From the NCBI RefSeq assembly GCF_001625355.1, contig NZ_JSEE01000007.1:124001-188000 (forward strand): DNA of 64,000 bases, in the 5' to 3' direction. Made by a program: the position numbers and the translations under genes. The notes under the pieces are model-generated. The model was not told where the DNA came from and searched no databases. It saw only the letters and a program-made list of their open reading frames with translations. The DNA is from Marinomonas sp. TW1. Lineage in GTDB: Bacteria; Pseudomonadota; Gammaproteobacteria; Pseudomonadales; Marinomonadaceae. Position 1 is the stretch's first letter, and each line of letters begins with the position of its first letter. Shown here in pieces: positions 25,284 to 34,693 of the stretch.

Positions 25284-28200
25284 TCAGGATTTTTGTACAT
25301 GGCGTATTAAGGCTCTGAGCTTCGCTGGCTTAGCCGGTTTGGCCATATAACTGATCTGTTGTGCTTTACAGGTTTCAATTAAATCAGGCTCTCTGGAAGC
25401 GGTTAATAGCGCTGCAGGAATGCAATAACCGGCTTTCTCTCGCAAGGCTTGAATCAGATTAAGGCCGTCTTTATCATCATCTAGGTGATAATCCACCAAG
25501 AGTAACTCCGCTTCCCCTTCTGCTGCAAACGCCTGATCATAACTTTGAAAACTGTGGCATTCGCATTGCCAATGTCCTAAAAGACTTGCCATGGCGGCTA
25601 AGTTGTTGGCATCATCATCGATACACCAGACACGACAACTGGAGTGATCTTGTGTCTTCTCTTCGGATTCTATTTTCGTTTTGGGAAGTGGCGTTGTCTG
25701 GTTCGTTGCCATTGGAATGTGAATGCTAAAACAGCTTCCTTTGCCCGGAATAGAGCGTAATTGAGTGACGAGTCCCAGTTGTTTTTGCATGCGACGTACT
25801 AGACCTAAGCCTAACCCCATACCCGGTTCTTGAGTATTTTCCCAACGATAAAAGTCATCAAATACCTTACCTTGCTCTGCATCAGGAATGCCTACCCCGG
25901 TATCCCACACTTGTAACAATACTTGGTTCTTACGTGGTCGAACACTCAATAGAACTCGTCCTTTTGCCGTGTATTTCACCGCATTAGAGACAAAGTTTTG
26001 AATGATGCGACGTAAATAAATCGGATCTGAATAGACATTGAAGGAGCGTATATGCGTGCTCAGTTGAATATTTTTACTGGCTGCTATGACGTCAAATTCC
26101 GCGATGATGGGCCTAAGAATATTATCTAAGCTACAGGTTTCAAGGGTTGGCTGAATGGCACCTTGATCTAAACGTGCAATTTCTAACAGGGTCGAAATCA
26201 GCGCTTCAGTGGACTCTAATGAGTCGGACAGCTTTCGAATCACATGTCCTGTGTCATCCTCTAATTCCGTTGAGTTAAGGATGCCCATGTAGAGTTTTGC
26301 TGCGTTCAGTGGTTGCAAAATGTCGTGACTGGCTAAAGCAAGGAATTCAGTTTTTGATGCATTGGCTTGTTCGGCTTCGCCTTTGGCATCCATTAAGGCT
26401 TTTTCGGCTTTATTTCGGCGGTTTATTTCTTGAAGTAGCTCATGGTTGATACTTTGTACTTCTTCTGTGCGCGCCTCGACTCGCTTTTCAAGGTCTATGT
26501 TGGCTTCTTTGAGGGCTTGTTGGCTTTCGATGTGTTCTGTGATGTCAGTGAAACTGGTGACAAATCCACCATCTGGTAATGGGTTTCCGATCATTTCAAT
26601 CACTCGACCATTGGCACGGCGACGTAAGAAACGATGAGAGGTGCCTTTTTTCAAGTGGTCGAGACGCTTGTTCACCAAGTCTTCGATTTCACCCACACCA
26701 CATTCGCCTCGCTGAGCGTTGTAGCGGATTAGCTCCTCCACTGGTAAACCGACTTTGAGCATGCCTTCTGGATAAGGGTAAAGTTGTCGGTACGTCTTGT
26801 TCCAAGCGACTATTCGTAAGTCCTTATCCACTACGCTAATGGCTTGATCAAGGTTATCCATAGAGACAAACAGCAGGTTCTGACTAAATTGAATGGCTTG
26901 AGTGGTTTCGTCTAAGTAAGTCACCATTTCTTCCACCTTGATTTGTTTGTCTATCAAAATGGAATTAATGATGGTTCGGGCTGATGAGCCACCTAATACG
27001 CCCCCTAAAATACGTTCACAATAGTCCACAAATAAGCGGTTAGGGGAGTCGTTCGGCGTCATATTCTGATTATAATCGCGAGCAAAATTGTCCAGTACTT
27101 GCTGTGATTTTTGCTTACCTAAAAACGTTTCCAGCAAGACAAAAAAATCACTGTTGGTGGCTTTGCTTTTTGGCTTAAAGAAGCCTTTTTCGAGTTCTGT
27201 TGTCGGGCTGACAAAAGCGGTTGCTTGAATTCGGTCAATTAATCTCTCAGTCGACAGTAAAGAGCCAACAATATAACCGAAAATGTTCGCTAATAAACTG
27301 ATGAAAGCGCCGTAACTGATGACCTCTGAGCGAGATTGCTCACTGTCTAAACCCCATTCGATGTTACCCGTTAATGGCAACATCATGAGTAAGATCCAGC
27401 TGATAAAGCCAAACGTCAAACCTGTGTACACACCATAAGCGTGACCACGTTTCCAGTAAAGACCGCCGAATACAGCTGGCATTAACTGAAGTACCAATGA
27501 AAAGGCTAAAACTCCGGTTCCAGATAACGATTCATGGTTGGCCATTTTCTGATAGTAGAGGAATGACAGGGTTAAAATCCCCATCATCGCCAAACGGCGA
27601 ATCACCAAAATACGTCGACGATACAGAGGTAGCGCTTGTTGCTGTGCGCTGGCGCGAGCCAGCATGATGGGCAGAATGACATCATTGCTGATCATAATAC
27701 TTAAAGCGAACGTCGCGACGATCGTCATGGCTGTTGTTGCTGAGATGCCGCCGAGAAAAATTAACATTTGTAGGGGCAGATTATCGGAAACCAAAGCGAA
27801 TTGAATGACATAAGTATCTGGGTTTACGCTGGACGCGAATAGACCCTGGCCGGCGAGAGAGATAGGCGGGATGATGAGAGCAAAGATGGCCAAATACAAA
27901 GGAAACATCCATCGCGCCATATTCGATTGCCGTTTGTCTTGATGATCAACAACTGTGACGTGGAACTGGCGTGGTAAACAGATTACGGCCGCTGCGGCCA
28001 TAAAGGTTTGCATTAAAAAGGGGAAAGAGAGAAAGGCATCAGGATGCCAAACAGACACATCGACTTTCCCTTCTAACGTGGAAAAGTTTAAGTCTTGTGT
28101 CATCACCCAGACCACTAATCCAACGGCGATAATGGCAATTAATTTGAAAAGTGATTCTGCGCCAATGGCCAACATCATACCGGACCGATACTCAGTAACC

Positions 28201-28727
28201 TCTACTTTACGAGTGCCGAACAGCATGGCGAAGATGCCCATTAATATGGTCGCAATCAGGACAATTAAAGTTGAGGATGATTCGTCTTGATTGACGAACA
28301 GGGCAAAATTAGAGCCGATGGCTTTGAGTTGTAGGGCAATATAAGGAATGACAGCGAGCATGCAAATCAAAATCACCAGGGGCGCTGTCATAGGGCGTTT
28401 GCCATAACGGGATGAGATAAAATCCGCGATGGAGGTGATGTTTTGCTTGTGGCTGACGGTGATCATTTTTCGCAGTAATGGAAAAGCGAATAAATACAAT
28501 AAAATGGGGCCTAATAGGATTGGTAGATAATTCCAACCGGAGCGAGTGGCTTCGCCAACCGAACCATAAAATGTCCAAGCGGTGCAATAAATCGCTAATG
28601 AAAGACTGTAAACCAGGGGATGTCTGGTTAACTTCTTTGCTTGAGGACCTTCCTTATCTCCCCATAGAGCGATAAAAAATAGGCCCATCACATATAAAAT
28701 AGCTAATAGAATCCAAAAAAACGTCAT
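25284..28727 (-). CDS. Hybrid sensor histidine kinase with sodium/solute symporter domain
   Basis: 1147 aa. Residues 1 to about 495 form a 12-13 helix SSF (PutP-like) module. A connecting region is followed by a PAS domain (about 615-735), a coiled coil (735-790), HisKA with phospho-His801 in ASHDILQPLNAAKLY, HATPase_c (NFVSNAVKYTAKG, DTGVGIPD, GLGLGLV) and a C-terminal receiver with Asp in LLVDYHLDDD. The SHD-QPLNAA box is that of the NahK/ErcS-type hybrid kinases, and the SSF head recalls CbrA. Both strands around it encode unrelated genes, so no cognate regulator is adjacent. It may couple solute sensing or uptake to signalling (inference). Confidence 0.94.
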   Translation of the reverse strand: MTFFWILLAILYVMGLFFIALWGDKEGPQAKKLTRHPLVYSLSLAIYCTAWTFYGSVGEATRSGWNYLPILLGPILLYLFAFPLLRKMITVSHKQNITSIADFISSRYGKRPMTAPLVILICMLAVIPYIALQLKAIGSNFALFVNQDESSSTLIVLIATILMGIFAMLFGTRKVEVTEYRSGMMLAIGAESLFKLIAIIAVGLVVWVMTQDLNFSTLEGKVDVSVWHPDAFLSFPFLMQTFMAAAAVICLPRQFHVTVVDHQDKRQSNMARWMFPLYLAIFALIIPPISLAGQGLFASSVNPDTYVIQFALVSDNLPLQMLIFLGGISATTAMTIVATFALSIMISNDVILPIMLARASAQQQALPLYRRRILVIRRLAMMGILTLSFLYYQKMANHESLSGTGVLAFSLVLQLMPAVFGGLYWKRGHAYGVYTGLTFGFISWILLMMLPLTGNIEWGLDSEQSRSEVISYGAFISLLANIFGYIVGSLLSTERLIDRIQATAFVSPTTELEKGFFKPKSKATNSDFFVLLETFLGKQKSQQVLDNFARDYNQNMTPNDSPNRLFVDYCERILGGVLGGSSARTIINSILIDKQIKVEEMVTYLDETTQAIQFSQNLLFVSMDNLDQAISVVDKDLRIVAWNKTYRQLYPYPEGMLKVGLPVEELIRYNAQRGECGVGEIEDLVNKRLDHLKKGTSHRFLRRRANGRVIEMIGNPLPDGGFVTSFTDITEHIESQQALKEANIDLEKRVEARTEEVQSINHELLQEINRRNKAEKALMDAKGEAEQANASKTEFLALASHDILQPLNAAKLYMGILNSTELEDDTGHVIRKLSDSLESTEALISTLLEIARLDQGAIQPTLETCSLDNILRPIIAEFDVIAASKNIQLSTHIRSFNVYSDPIYLRRIIQNFVSNAVKYTAKGRVLLSVRPRKNQVLLQVWDTGVGIPDAEQGKVFDDFYRWENTQEPGMGLGLGLVRRMQKQLGLVTQLRSIPGKGSCFSIHIPMATNQTTPLPKTKIESEEKTQDHSSCRVWCIDDDANNLAAMASLLGHWQCECHSFQSYDQAFAAEGEAELLLVDYHLDDDKDGLNLIQALREKAGYCIPAALLTASREPDLIETCKAQQISYMAKPAKPAKLRALIRHVQKS

Positions 28728-28852
28728 GGCCTAAGCACCTGAATATAAAGCATTGTTTTATTCTTTGATGAGAAAATGTAACACACTTATTAGGATAATC
28801 CTCTAAGACTTAGGTCGTGTTAAACTGCTTACGAACATTGAGGAGAAAGAGC

Positions 28853-29212
28853 ATGACGTTACCAGATCATACTCAGATTAAGGCTTTTCACGCCCATCTG
28901 TATTTTCAAGATGAAACCGAGTTAGCACTGGCACAAGCCTTAGCCCAGCAGGCCTCTGATCTGTTTGACATTCGTGTGGGGCGATTTCATCAAAAGCCAG
29001 TGGGGCCTCATCCGTTGTGGAGCTGCCAGCTGTCTTTTGCAGCTGAGACCTTTGGCGACTTTATCCCATGGTTAATGATGAATCGTCGAAGTTTGGATAT
29101 TTTTGTTCACCCTTTGACTGGTGATGATTACCTAGATCACACCCAAGGTGTCAGTTGGTTAGGGCAGTCACACACATTGGATATCTCACAATTTCGAGCG
29201 AAAAAGGTTTAA
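28853..29212 (+). CDS. DOPA 4,5-dioxygenase family protein
   Basis: 119 aa from the ATG at 28853, which has GAGGAGAAAG upstream; an upstream TTG would extend it implausibly. KAFHAHLYFQ at the N-terminus, then HQKPVGPHPLWSCQLSF and LDIFVHPLTGDDYLDHT, is the DOPA_dioxygenase family pattern with several conserved His residues as candidate iron ligands. Characterised fungal and bacterial members open catechol rings extradiolically; the substrate of this one is not known. Confidence 0.88.
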   Translation: MTLPDHTQIKAFHAHLYFQDETELALAQALAQQASDLFDIRVGRFHQKPVGPHPLWSCQLSFAAETFGDFIPWLMMNRRSLDIFVHPLTGDDYLDHTQGVSWLGQSHTLDISQFRAKKV

Positions 29213-29430
29213 TTACATAGAGTGAGGGGACTTTTTTCTGTTTTTTCTCAAAAAAGATGGCGCTAGCCCTTTAAAAATAGCTTATAAGACCAAGATCTAC
29301 GAACTGGTGATTATGTTATTAGAACGTTATCATAACTAACGCTCGGGTTCGTGTTGTGGCGGTGTATCGCAAAATTGTTTGCTTGTATCAAGCGCTCGTT
29401 CCCTTATTCAAGATAAAGCTGGAGAAGACA

Positions 29431-29913
29431 ATGCAAATTTCTGAAAACACCGTTGTGAGCATGCACTACACATTAACTGACGATCAAGGTCAGCAACTCG
29501 ATTCTTCGGTTGGTCAAGAACCATTGGTGTTCTTAAGCGGTGCACAAAATATCATCGATGGCTTGGACAAAGCGCTTCAAGGCAAAGCATCTGGCGAGAA
29601 ATTGACAGTATCTGTCGCTCCAGAAGATGGCTACGGTGAGATTCATCAAGAACTGATTCAAAAAGTGCCAGCAGAAAATTTCCAAGGCGTGGATGACATC
29701 CAAGTCGGTATGCAGTTCATGGCACAAACGCCTGGTGGTCAGCAGCCAGTAACGGTTATTGGTGTTGAAGAAGATGGTGTGATGTTAGACGGTAATCATC
29801 CGCTAGCAGGTAAAACATTGAACTTTGCTGTTGAAATTGTCGAAGTTCGCGAAGCGTCTGAAGAAGAGCTAGAGCATGGTCATGTTCATGGTGAAGGTGG
29901 TCATCAACATTAA
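29431..29913 (+). CDS. slyD: FKBP-type peptidyl-prolyl isomerase SlyD
   Basis: 160 aa from the ATG at 29431; the longer upstream frame lacks a ribosome-binding site and family similarity. The FKBP half has VVSMHYTLTDDQGQQLDSS and PLVFLSGAQNIIDGLDKAL, with the inserted-in-flap chaperone domain between, and NHPLAGKTLNFAVEI near the end. The short C-terminal tail has six His residues (HGHVHGEGGHQH), as in SlyD metallochaperones that deliver nickel. The tail is shorter than in E. coli SlyD. It might supply the nickel needed by NiSOD in this window (inference). Confidence 0.93.
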   Translation: MQISENTVVSMHYTLTDDQGQQLDSSVGQEPLVFLSGAQNIIDGLDKALQGKASGEKLTVSVAPEDGYGEIHQELIQKVPAENFQGVDDIQVGMQFMAQTPGGQQPVTVIGVEEDGVMLDGNHPLAGKTLNFAVEIVEVREASEEELEHGHVHGEGGHQH

Positions 29914-29934
29914 GCTTTAGTGCTTGATATTGAT

Positions 29935-29967
29935 AAAAAAACGGCTTCTTCGGAAGCCGTTTTTTTA
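29935..29967 (+). terminator. Rho-independent terminator after slyD
   Basis: The stem ACGGCTTC / GAAGCCGT closed by a UUCG tetraloop has seven flanking A's and seven flanking T's, so it may work in both directions. Confidence 0.93.
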
Positions 29968-30158
29968 TGTCTCTATTATAGGGTTTTAGCGTCTTTCTTT
30001 TGTTATTCTAGTTAACACTTAAGGCTGAATTTGTTCGCAATGTACGTTATCAATAAAGCAGGTGAATGGGATTGTGGTATTAGTAAATGGTATTGACTAT
30101 TAATGTAGTTATACGATTAACTAATATCCTGAACAATAATAAAAAAAGAGGTCACACC

Positions 30159-30686
30159 ATGAAGAGCCTACTGGAGCATTTATCCCAATATGCTTACTAC
30201 CATCAAGATAGACGTAATGTCGCCACGCATTTCATTGGTATTCCAATGATTGTGTTAGCCATTGCAATATTATTATCTCGTCCGAGTTTTTCCGTTTCTG
30301 ATGTCTCTCTTACGCCAGCAATTATCGCGGTGGTACTGAGTGGCTTATTTTATTTGTTATTACATTTTTGGGTCGGGCTCGCTATGTCTGGCCTCTTGAT
30401 ACTTTGTTTGTTTATTGCTGACTATCTTGCCGCACAAACGACCATAGTGTGGTTAGTGAGTGGGTTAGGCTTATTTATTGTTGGCTGGATTTTTCAATTT
30501 ATTGGGCATTACTTTGAGGGTAAGAAACCCGCTTTTTTGGATGATGTCATAGGTCTGATCATTGGGCCATTGTTTGTCTTTGTTGAGTTTCTTTTTGTCT
30601 TGGGAGTAAAGGATGAATGGCAGCAACAGATAAACCAATTTTGCGATCTTAAAAATCAACAAAATGAGCTGACAGACGGTGTTTGA
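30159..30686 (+). CDS. Mpo1-like (DUF962) membrane protein
   Basis: 175 aa with about four or five hydrophobic helices. YYHQDRRNVATHFIGIPMIV and FIGHYFEGKKPAFL carry the conserved His residues of the DUF962/Mpo1 family, whose yeast member is an iron-dependent dioxygenase that removes one carbon from 2-hydroxy fatty acids. Whether the bacterial proteins do the same is not certain. The ATG at 30159 follows AAAAGAGG; the longer upstream frame is AT-rich and looks non-coding. Confidence 0.85.
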   Translation: MKSLLEHLSQYAYYHQDRRNVATHFIGIPMIVLAIAILLSRPSFSVSDVSLTPAIIAVVLSGLFYLLLHFWVGLAMSGLLILCLFIADYLAAQTTIVWLVSGLGLFIVGWIFQFIGHYFEGKKPAFLDDVIGLIIGPLFVFVEFLFVLGVKDEWQQQINQFCDLKNQQNELTDGV

Positions 30687-30834
30687 TGATTACTAGGAAA
30701 TGATTAAAGCAGGAAGAAGCGGGGAAGCGCCATAAATTATTATTTTAGCGCCTTTTCCGTAATGAGTAAGCTAATGAACTGTCGTGAGAGGACGCCCAAG
30801 AACAGTGCTTACTCTAAGCTCTTTTTAGCAAATC

Positions 30835-31038
30835 TTAAGCGTGTTGTGCAGAAGAAGATACTAGGCTTGTTTTGATTTTAGCAACAACAGATTTGATGGC
30901 TTTACCAGCGGCTGCGAATGAAGCAACGATGAATTCAGCGCGTTCAGCACGAGCAACAGCGATACGAACGTCAGCGTCAGATAGGTAAGCAGCGTTTACG
31001 TTATTGATTAGTTCAGAGACAGACTTTGAATTGTTCAT
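30835..31038 (-). CDS. Small Ala-rich helical protein
   Basis: 67 aa from the ATG at 31036-31038, which has AAGGAA 6-7 nt upstream. The chain is helical and Ala-rich (VARAERAEFIVASFAAAGKAIKS) with a Lys-rich amphipathic C-terminal part. The pattern weakly recalls small RSP_7527-type and DUF1127-type proteins. It has its own ribosome-binding site and no overlapping gene, so it is probably real; its function is unknown. Confidence 0.65.
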   Translation of the reverse strand: MNNSKSVSELINNVNAAYLSDADVRIAVARAERAEFIVASFAAAGKAIKSVVAKIKTSLVSSSAQHA

Positions 31039-31170
31039 AATGTTTTCCTTCTTTATCAAGTGACCCGCTTTTGGCTGGTCTATGGTGAATTTTTTCGATG
31101 TGTTTATGATAAGAAGTGCCAGCAAAGAAGACAAACGATAAAAAATACCCTCAAAGGTGAATTTTATTCA

Positions 31171-31821
31171 CTAATTTTTCTCTTGCCAGACATCGTGATG
31201 AATAACCGATTCAACAGGACGACGTGTTAACCAGCCCGCTTTTTCTAAATCCGGCGTGTCTTGAAAGGCGTCTACGTAGCCAATACAAAGGTAAGCAATA
31301 ATCTCAATGTTATCTGGTATTTTTAGAAGATCTCGAAGCACCTGATCATGCAAAATGCTCACCCAACCCAGTCCAATATTTTCAGCCCTTGCGGCCAGCC
31401 ATAAATTTTGAATGGCACAAACTGAACTAAATAAATCCATTTCAGGTTTCGCTGTTCGGCCTAATACCACAGGACCTGTTCGACTACGATCACAAGTCAC
31501 GCATATGCCTAAAGGCGCTTCTTCTATGCCTTCCAGTTTGAGCGTTTTGTATTTTTCCTGGCGTTCCCCTTGAAACAACTCAGCCGCTTCTGCATGGGCT
31601 TGTAAAAAACCTTGTTTGATTTTGGCTTTAGTCTCTTTATTAGCGACTAAAATAAAATCCCAAGGTTGCATAAAACCGACACTAGGAGCATGGTGAGCTG
31701 CAAGCAGTATGCGCTCTAAGACTACGTTTGGAATAGGAGTCGACTTGAATTCGCGACGAACATCTCGTCGGCTAAAGATGGTTTTATAGACGGCATCGCG
31801 CTCGTTTTCGGTAATGGTCAT
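31171..31821 (-). CDS. bluB: 5,6-dimethylbenzimidazole synthase
   Basis: 216 aa nitroreductase-fold flavoenzyme that breaks down reduced FMN with oxygen to give 5,6-dimethylbenzimidazole. The N-terminus IFSRRDVRREFKSTPIP, HHAPSVGFMQPWDF and GLGWVSILHDQVLRDLL are BluB signatures that distinguish it from ordinary nitroreductases. Its product is the substrate of CobT, encoded 15 kb away, so the two loci together complete the lower-ligand branch. It appears monocistronic. Confidence 0.93.
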   Translation of the reverse strand: MTITENERDAVYKTIFSRRDVRREFKSTPIPNVVLERILLAAHHAPSVGFMQPWDFILVANKETKAKIKQGFLQAHAEAAELFQGERQEKYKTLKLEGIEEAPLGICVTCDRSRTGPVVLGRTAKPEMDLFSSVCAIQNLWLAARAENIGLGWVSILHDQVLRDLLKIPDNIEIIAYLCIGYVDAFQDTPDLEKAGWLTRRPVESVIHHDVWQEKN

Positions 31822-31911
31822 AACATCGACTCAGTAGACTAAAAGAGCCTATTATGATTTGGGCAAGAAGCTCTGCCAAGGCAATTATATTCAAGCTAGT
31901 GATGGAATTCT

Positions 31912-32418
31912 TCAACTACAGACGGCCGTGATTAACGGGTCGTTATCCTCTAATGGATACCATTGAGTTGTTGAATTGGTTTCGGCACTGAATGAATCGG
32001 TAAAGTCTGCTCGAGCCGATTGTATGCAATCAATGACTTGTGGGACTCGTTTTGCCGTAGAGCGGCGTTCAAAAAAGTACAAATCCACCAAAATTAAATT
32101 TGGGTCAATTTTATTTTGTGCCGAGTTGGCGACATCAGCGGCAATGAAGCGGGTGGTTTGAGGAAAGACATAACTCCATGGACGCCAAAGGGCTTTTTCT
32201 TCAACCGCCTTAACGACCACAACACCAGTGGGTAATAAACCCGTTTGATGATCGTACCAATCGTATTCACCTTGTACTTGAAAACCAAGCATACAGAGAC
32301 CTGCAAACGCTGGCACTAACCATTTAGGCGCAGCCTGTTTAGAGAGTTTACGAATTAATAAGGCGATACCAGCACCGCCAAGACCAGCAAAAACAGTTGC
32401 GACCAATTCCCAAATCAT
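31912..32418 (-). CDS. Uncharacterised membrane-associated protein
   Basis: 168 aa. Two hydrophobic segments near the N-terminus (VATVFAGLGGAGIALLI and KWLVPAFAGLCMLGFQV) precede a soluble domain with EYDWYDHQTGLLPTGVVVV. The C-terminal half has two Cys residues and no motif I recognise. AAGGAAC lies upstream of the ATG. It is preceded by the symporter terminator, so it is probably its own unit. Confidence 0.75.
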   Translation of the reverse strand: MIWELVATVFAGLGGAGIALLIRKLSKQAAPKWLVPAFAGLCMLGFQVQGEYDWYDHQTGLLPTGVVVVKAVEEKALWRPWSYVFPQTTRFIAADVANSAQNKIDPNLILVDLYFFERRSTAKRVPQVIDCIQSARADFTDSFSAETNSTTQWYPLEDNDPLITAVCS

Positions 32419-32458
32419 ATGGATGTGTTCCTTTATTTAATTTTCTTATTATAAGGAA

Positions 32459-32487
32459 ATCGAGCCTTGCGGAAAGCAAGGCTCGAT
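32459..32487 (-). terminator. Terminator of the symporter operon
   Basis: A perfect 12-bp stem (ATCGAGCCTTGC / GCAAGGCTCGAT) with a 5-nt loop lies 21 nt past the symporter stop on the minus strand. The downstream T-tract is short (TTTCCTTAT). Confidence 0.75.
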
Positions 32488-32507
32488 ATTGAACAGGGAA
32501 GCGTCAG

Positions 32508-34274
32508 TTAGTGATCAACTGCGTTGCCTGCTCCTTGTGGGTAACGAACATTTTCAACCAGTTCTTGGATTTCTTTAGGTGGCTCTTCTGTCATCGATGA
32601 TACGGCAAAGGCAACGGCGAAGTTAATCACTGCGCCAACGGCACCAAAAGACAATGGAGAGATACCAAGTAACCAGTTATCTGGTGTGTTGGCTAGGGTA
32701 GCTGTACCTGGAATGAAGAACCAACCTAGGAATAAGAAGATATAAACCAAAGTGGAAATCAAACCTGCCAGCATGCCTGAGACAGCGCCTTTGCTGTTTA
32801 CGCGTTTCGAGAAAATGCCCATCATTAACGCAGGGAAGATGGACGCTGCCGCGATACCAAACGCCAGAGCAACTACCTGTGCGGCGAAGCCGGGTGGGTT
32901 CATACCGAGGTAGGTGGCGACGATAATGGCGACAAACATGGATATCCGTGCGACCGTCAACTCCCCCTTGTCACTGATGTCGGGGTTAATCGAGCCTTTT
33001 ATGACGTCATGGCTGACGGCAGAAGAGATAGCCAGTAATAAGCCCGCGGCGGTGGAGAGTGCGGCTGCGAGACCACCTGCTGCGATCAAACCAATAACCC
33101 AACCTGGAAGGTTAGCAATTTCAGGGTTAGCCAATACCAGAATATCACGGTTAACCGTTAACTCATTTCCTTCCCAACCACGTGCTGTCGCTTCCGCTTC
33201 ATAGGTTGGCGTATCGTTATAGAACTGGATACGACCATCGCCATTTTTGTCTTCATACTTGATCAAACCGGTGGTTTCCCAAGTTTGAATCCAATCTGGA
33301 CGCTCGGCGTATTCGATTGGTTGCTCAGTCGGACCTGATGGATAGATGGTTGTCATTAGGTTCAAACGAGCCATAGACGCAACGGCAGGAGCTGTTAGGT
33401 ATAACAAAGCAATGAAGACTAATGCCCAACCAGCAGACCAGCGTGCATCAGCCACTTTAGGTACAGTGAAGAAGCGAATAATAACGTGAGGCAGCCCCGC
33501 CGTACCTATCATCAAGGATAGAGTAAAGAGAACCATATTCAGTTTATTGTCCACATCGGCCGTGTAATCCCTAAAACCAAGTTCACGTACTACCTCATCC
33601 AGTTTTTGCAACAACGGCATACCGGATTCAGTATGAGTTGAGAACAGACCGATAGCAGGTAGGAAGGTGTCTGTTAATTGTAAGGAGATAAAGACCGCTG
33701 GAATAGTATAAGCGATGATCAACACCACATATTGTGCAACCTGTGTATAGGTTATGCCTTTCATACCGCCCAATACCGCGTAGAAGAACACGACAATAGC
33801 GGCAATCATAAGACCAGTGTTTTTATCGACTTCAAGGAAGCGAGAGAAAGCCACACCAGCACCGGTCATTTGACCGATTACATAGGTGACAGACGCGGTA
33901 ATCAAACAAGCCACTGCGACTAAACGTGCAGTACGGCTATAGAATCGATCACCAATGAAGTCTGGCACAGTGAACTTGCCGAACTTACGAAGGTAAGGAG
34001 CAAGTAGCATAGCGAGAAGTACGTAACCACCGGTCCAACCCATTAAGAAGGTTGAGTTGGCGTAACCGCCCGCGGCAATTAAGCCTGCCATAGAAATAAA
34101 GGATGCTGCAGACATCCAGTCGGCCGCTGTTGCCATGCCGTTTAATACTGGGTGAACGCCGCCGCCAGCAACATAGAATTCTTTTGTTGATCCAGCTCGT
34201 GCCCAAAACGCAATACCGAAATAGAGCGCGAACGAACCGCCGACGAAAAGTAGATTGATAGTAAACTGATCCAT
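32508..34274 (-). CDS. Sodium/solute symporter large subunit (VC_2705/ActP-like)
   Basis: 588 aa SSS-family transporter with about 13 helices. FYVAGGGVHPVLNGMATAADWMSAASFI and GLAAALSTAAGLLLAISSAVSHD are conserved sodium-symporter blocks. A large loop between helices carries DKNGDGRIQFYN (residues 342-353), an EF-hand-like calcium loop. Pairing with a DUF4212 small subunit 5 nt upstream identifies the two-component symporter family (large-subunit type), related to acetate permease ActP. The substrate is probably a short carboxylate. Confidence 0.92.
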   Translation of the reverse strand: MDQFTINLLFVGGSFALYFGIAFWARAGSTKEFYVAGGGVHPVLNGMATAADWMSAASFISMAGLIAAGGYANSTFLMGWTGGYVLLAMLLAPYLRKFGKFTVPDFIGDRFYSRTARLVAVACLITASVTYVIGQMTGAGVAFSRFLEVDKNTGLMIAAIVVFFYAVLGGMKGITYTQVAQYVVLIIAYTIPAVFISLQLTDTFLPAIGLFSTHTESGMPLLQKLDEVVRELGFRDYTADVDNKLNMVLFTLSLMIGTAGLPHVIIRFFTVPKVADARWSAGWALVFIALLYLTAPAVASMARLNLMTTIYPSGPTEQPIEYAERPDWIQTWETTGLIKYEDKNGDGRIQFYNDTPTYEAEATARGWEGNELTVNRDILVLANPEIANLPGWVIGLIAAGGLAAALSTAAGLLLAISSAVSHDVIKGSINPDISDKGELTVARISMFVAIIVATYLGMNPPGFAAQVVALAFGIAAASIFPALMMGIFSKRVNSKGAVSGMLAGLISTLVYIFLFLGWFFIPGTATLANTPDNWLLGISPLSFGAVGAVINFAVAFAVSSMTEEPPKEIQELVENVRYPQGAGNAVDH

Positions 34275-34279
34275 ACGAC

Positions 34280-34540
34280 TTACTCCTGAAGGCCAAATTC
34301 TTCGTCTAGCTTATTCATTTTCCAGGCATAGAAAAAAGTCAAAGCAATGAAAACGAGGATGGAACCTTGCTGGGCAAACCAGAAACCTAAGTCTGTTCCT
34401 CCGATATGAATCCCAGAGAGCATGGGACGTAGTAGGATGGCACAACCATAAGAGGCAAGGGCCCAAATCACCAGACTTCCGAGGATGAGCCGGAGGTTGG
34501 CTTGCCAATACTTTTCTGCATTAATGCTATGATCTGACAC
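34280..34540 (-). CDS. DUF4212 symporter small subunit
   Basis: 86 aa with two hydrophobic helices (LILGSLVIWALASYGCAILL and LGFWFAQQGSILVFIALTFFYAW) after an N-terminal SINAEKYWQANLR. This is the DUF4212 pattern (sodium/substrate symporter small subunit), comparable to the small partner in ActP operons. AGGAG is at the right distance from the ATG. It is the first gene of the two-gene operon. Confidence 0.93.
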   Translation of the reverse strand: MSDHSINAEKYWQANLRLILGSLVIWALASYGCAILLRPMLSGIHIGGTDLGFWFAQQGSILVFIALTFFYAWKMNKLDEEFGLQE

Positions 34541-34693
34541 GGTAGATCTCCTTATAATTATTTTTATTACGCATCTCTAATCTAGCAGGGGCGAATTGAA
34601 TAAGAAGTCAGACTTTAATCGCATAGAGAGTATTTATGAAACTTATGGCTGCAAGCATCAAGCAGTGAAAAGATTAAAAAAGGTAGTAAAGAC

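Noticed and set aside
27955-28290. 111-codon open frame on + inside the hybrid kinase gene
   Set aside because: Antisense to the symporter helices of a confident gene; no start context or motif.
29356-29430. Longer start for slyD giving 25 extra residues
   Set aside because: The extension has no ribosome-binding site and no similarity to SlyD, whose family begins at the ATG at 29431.
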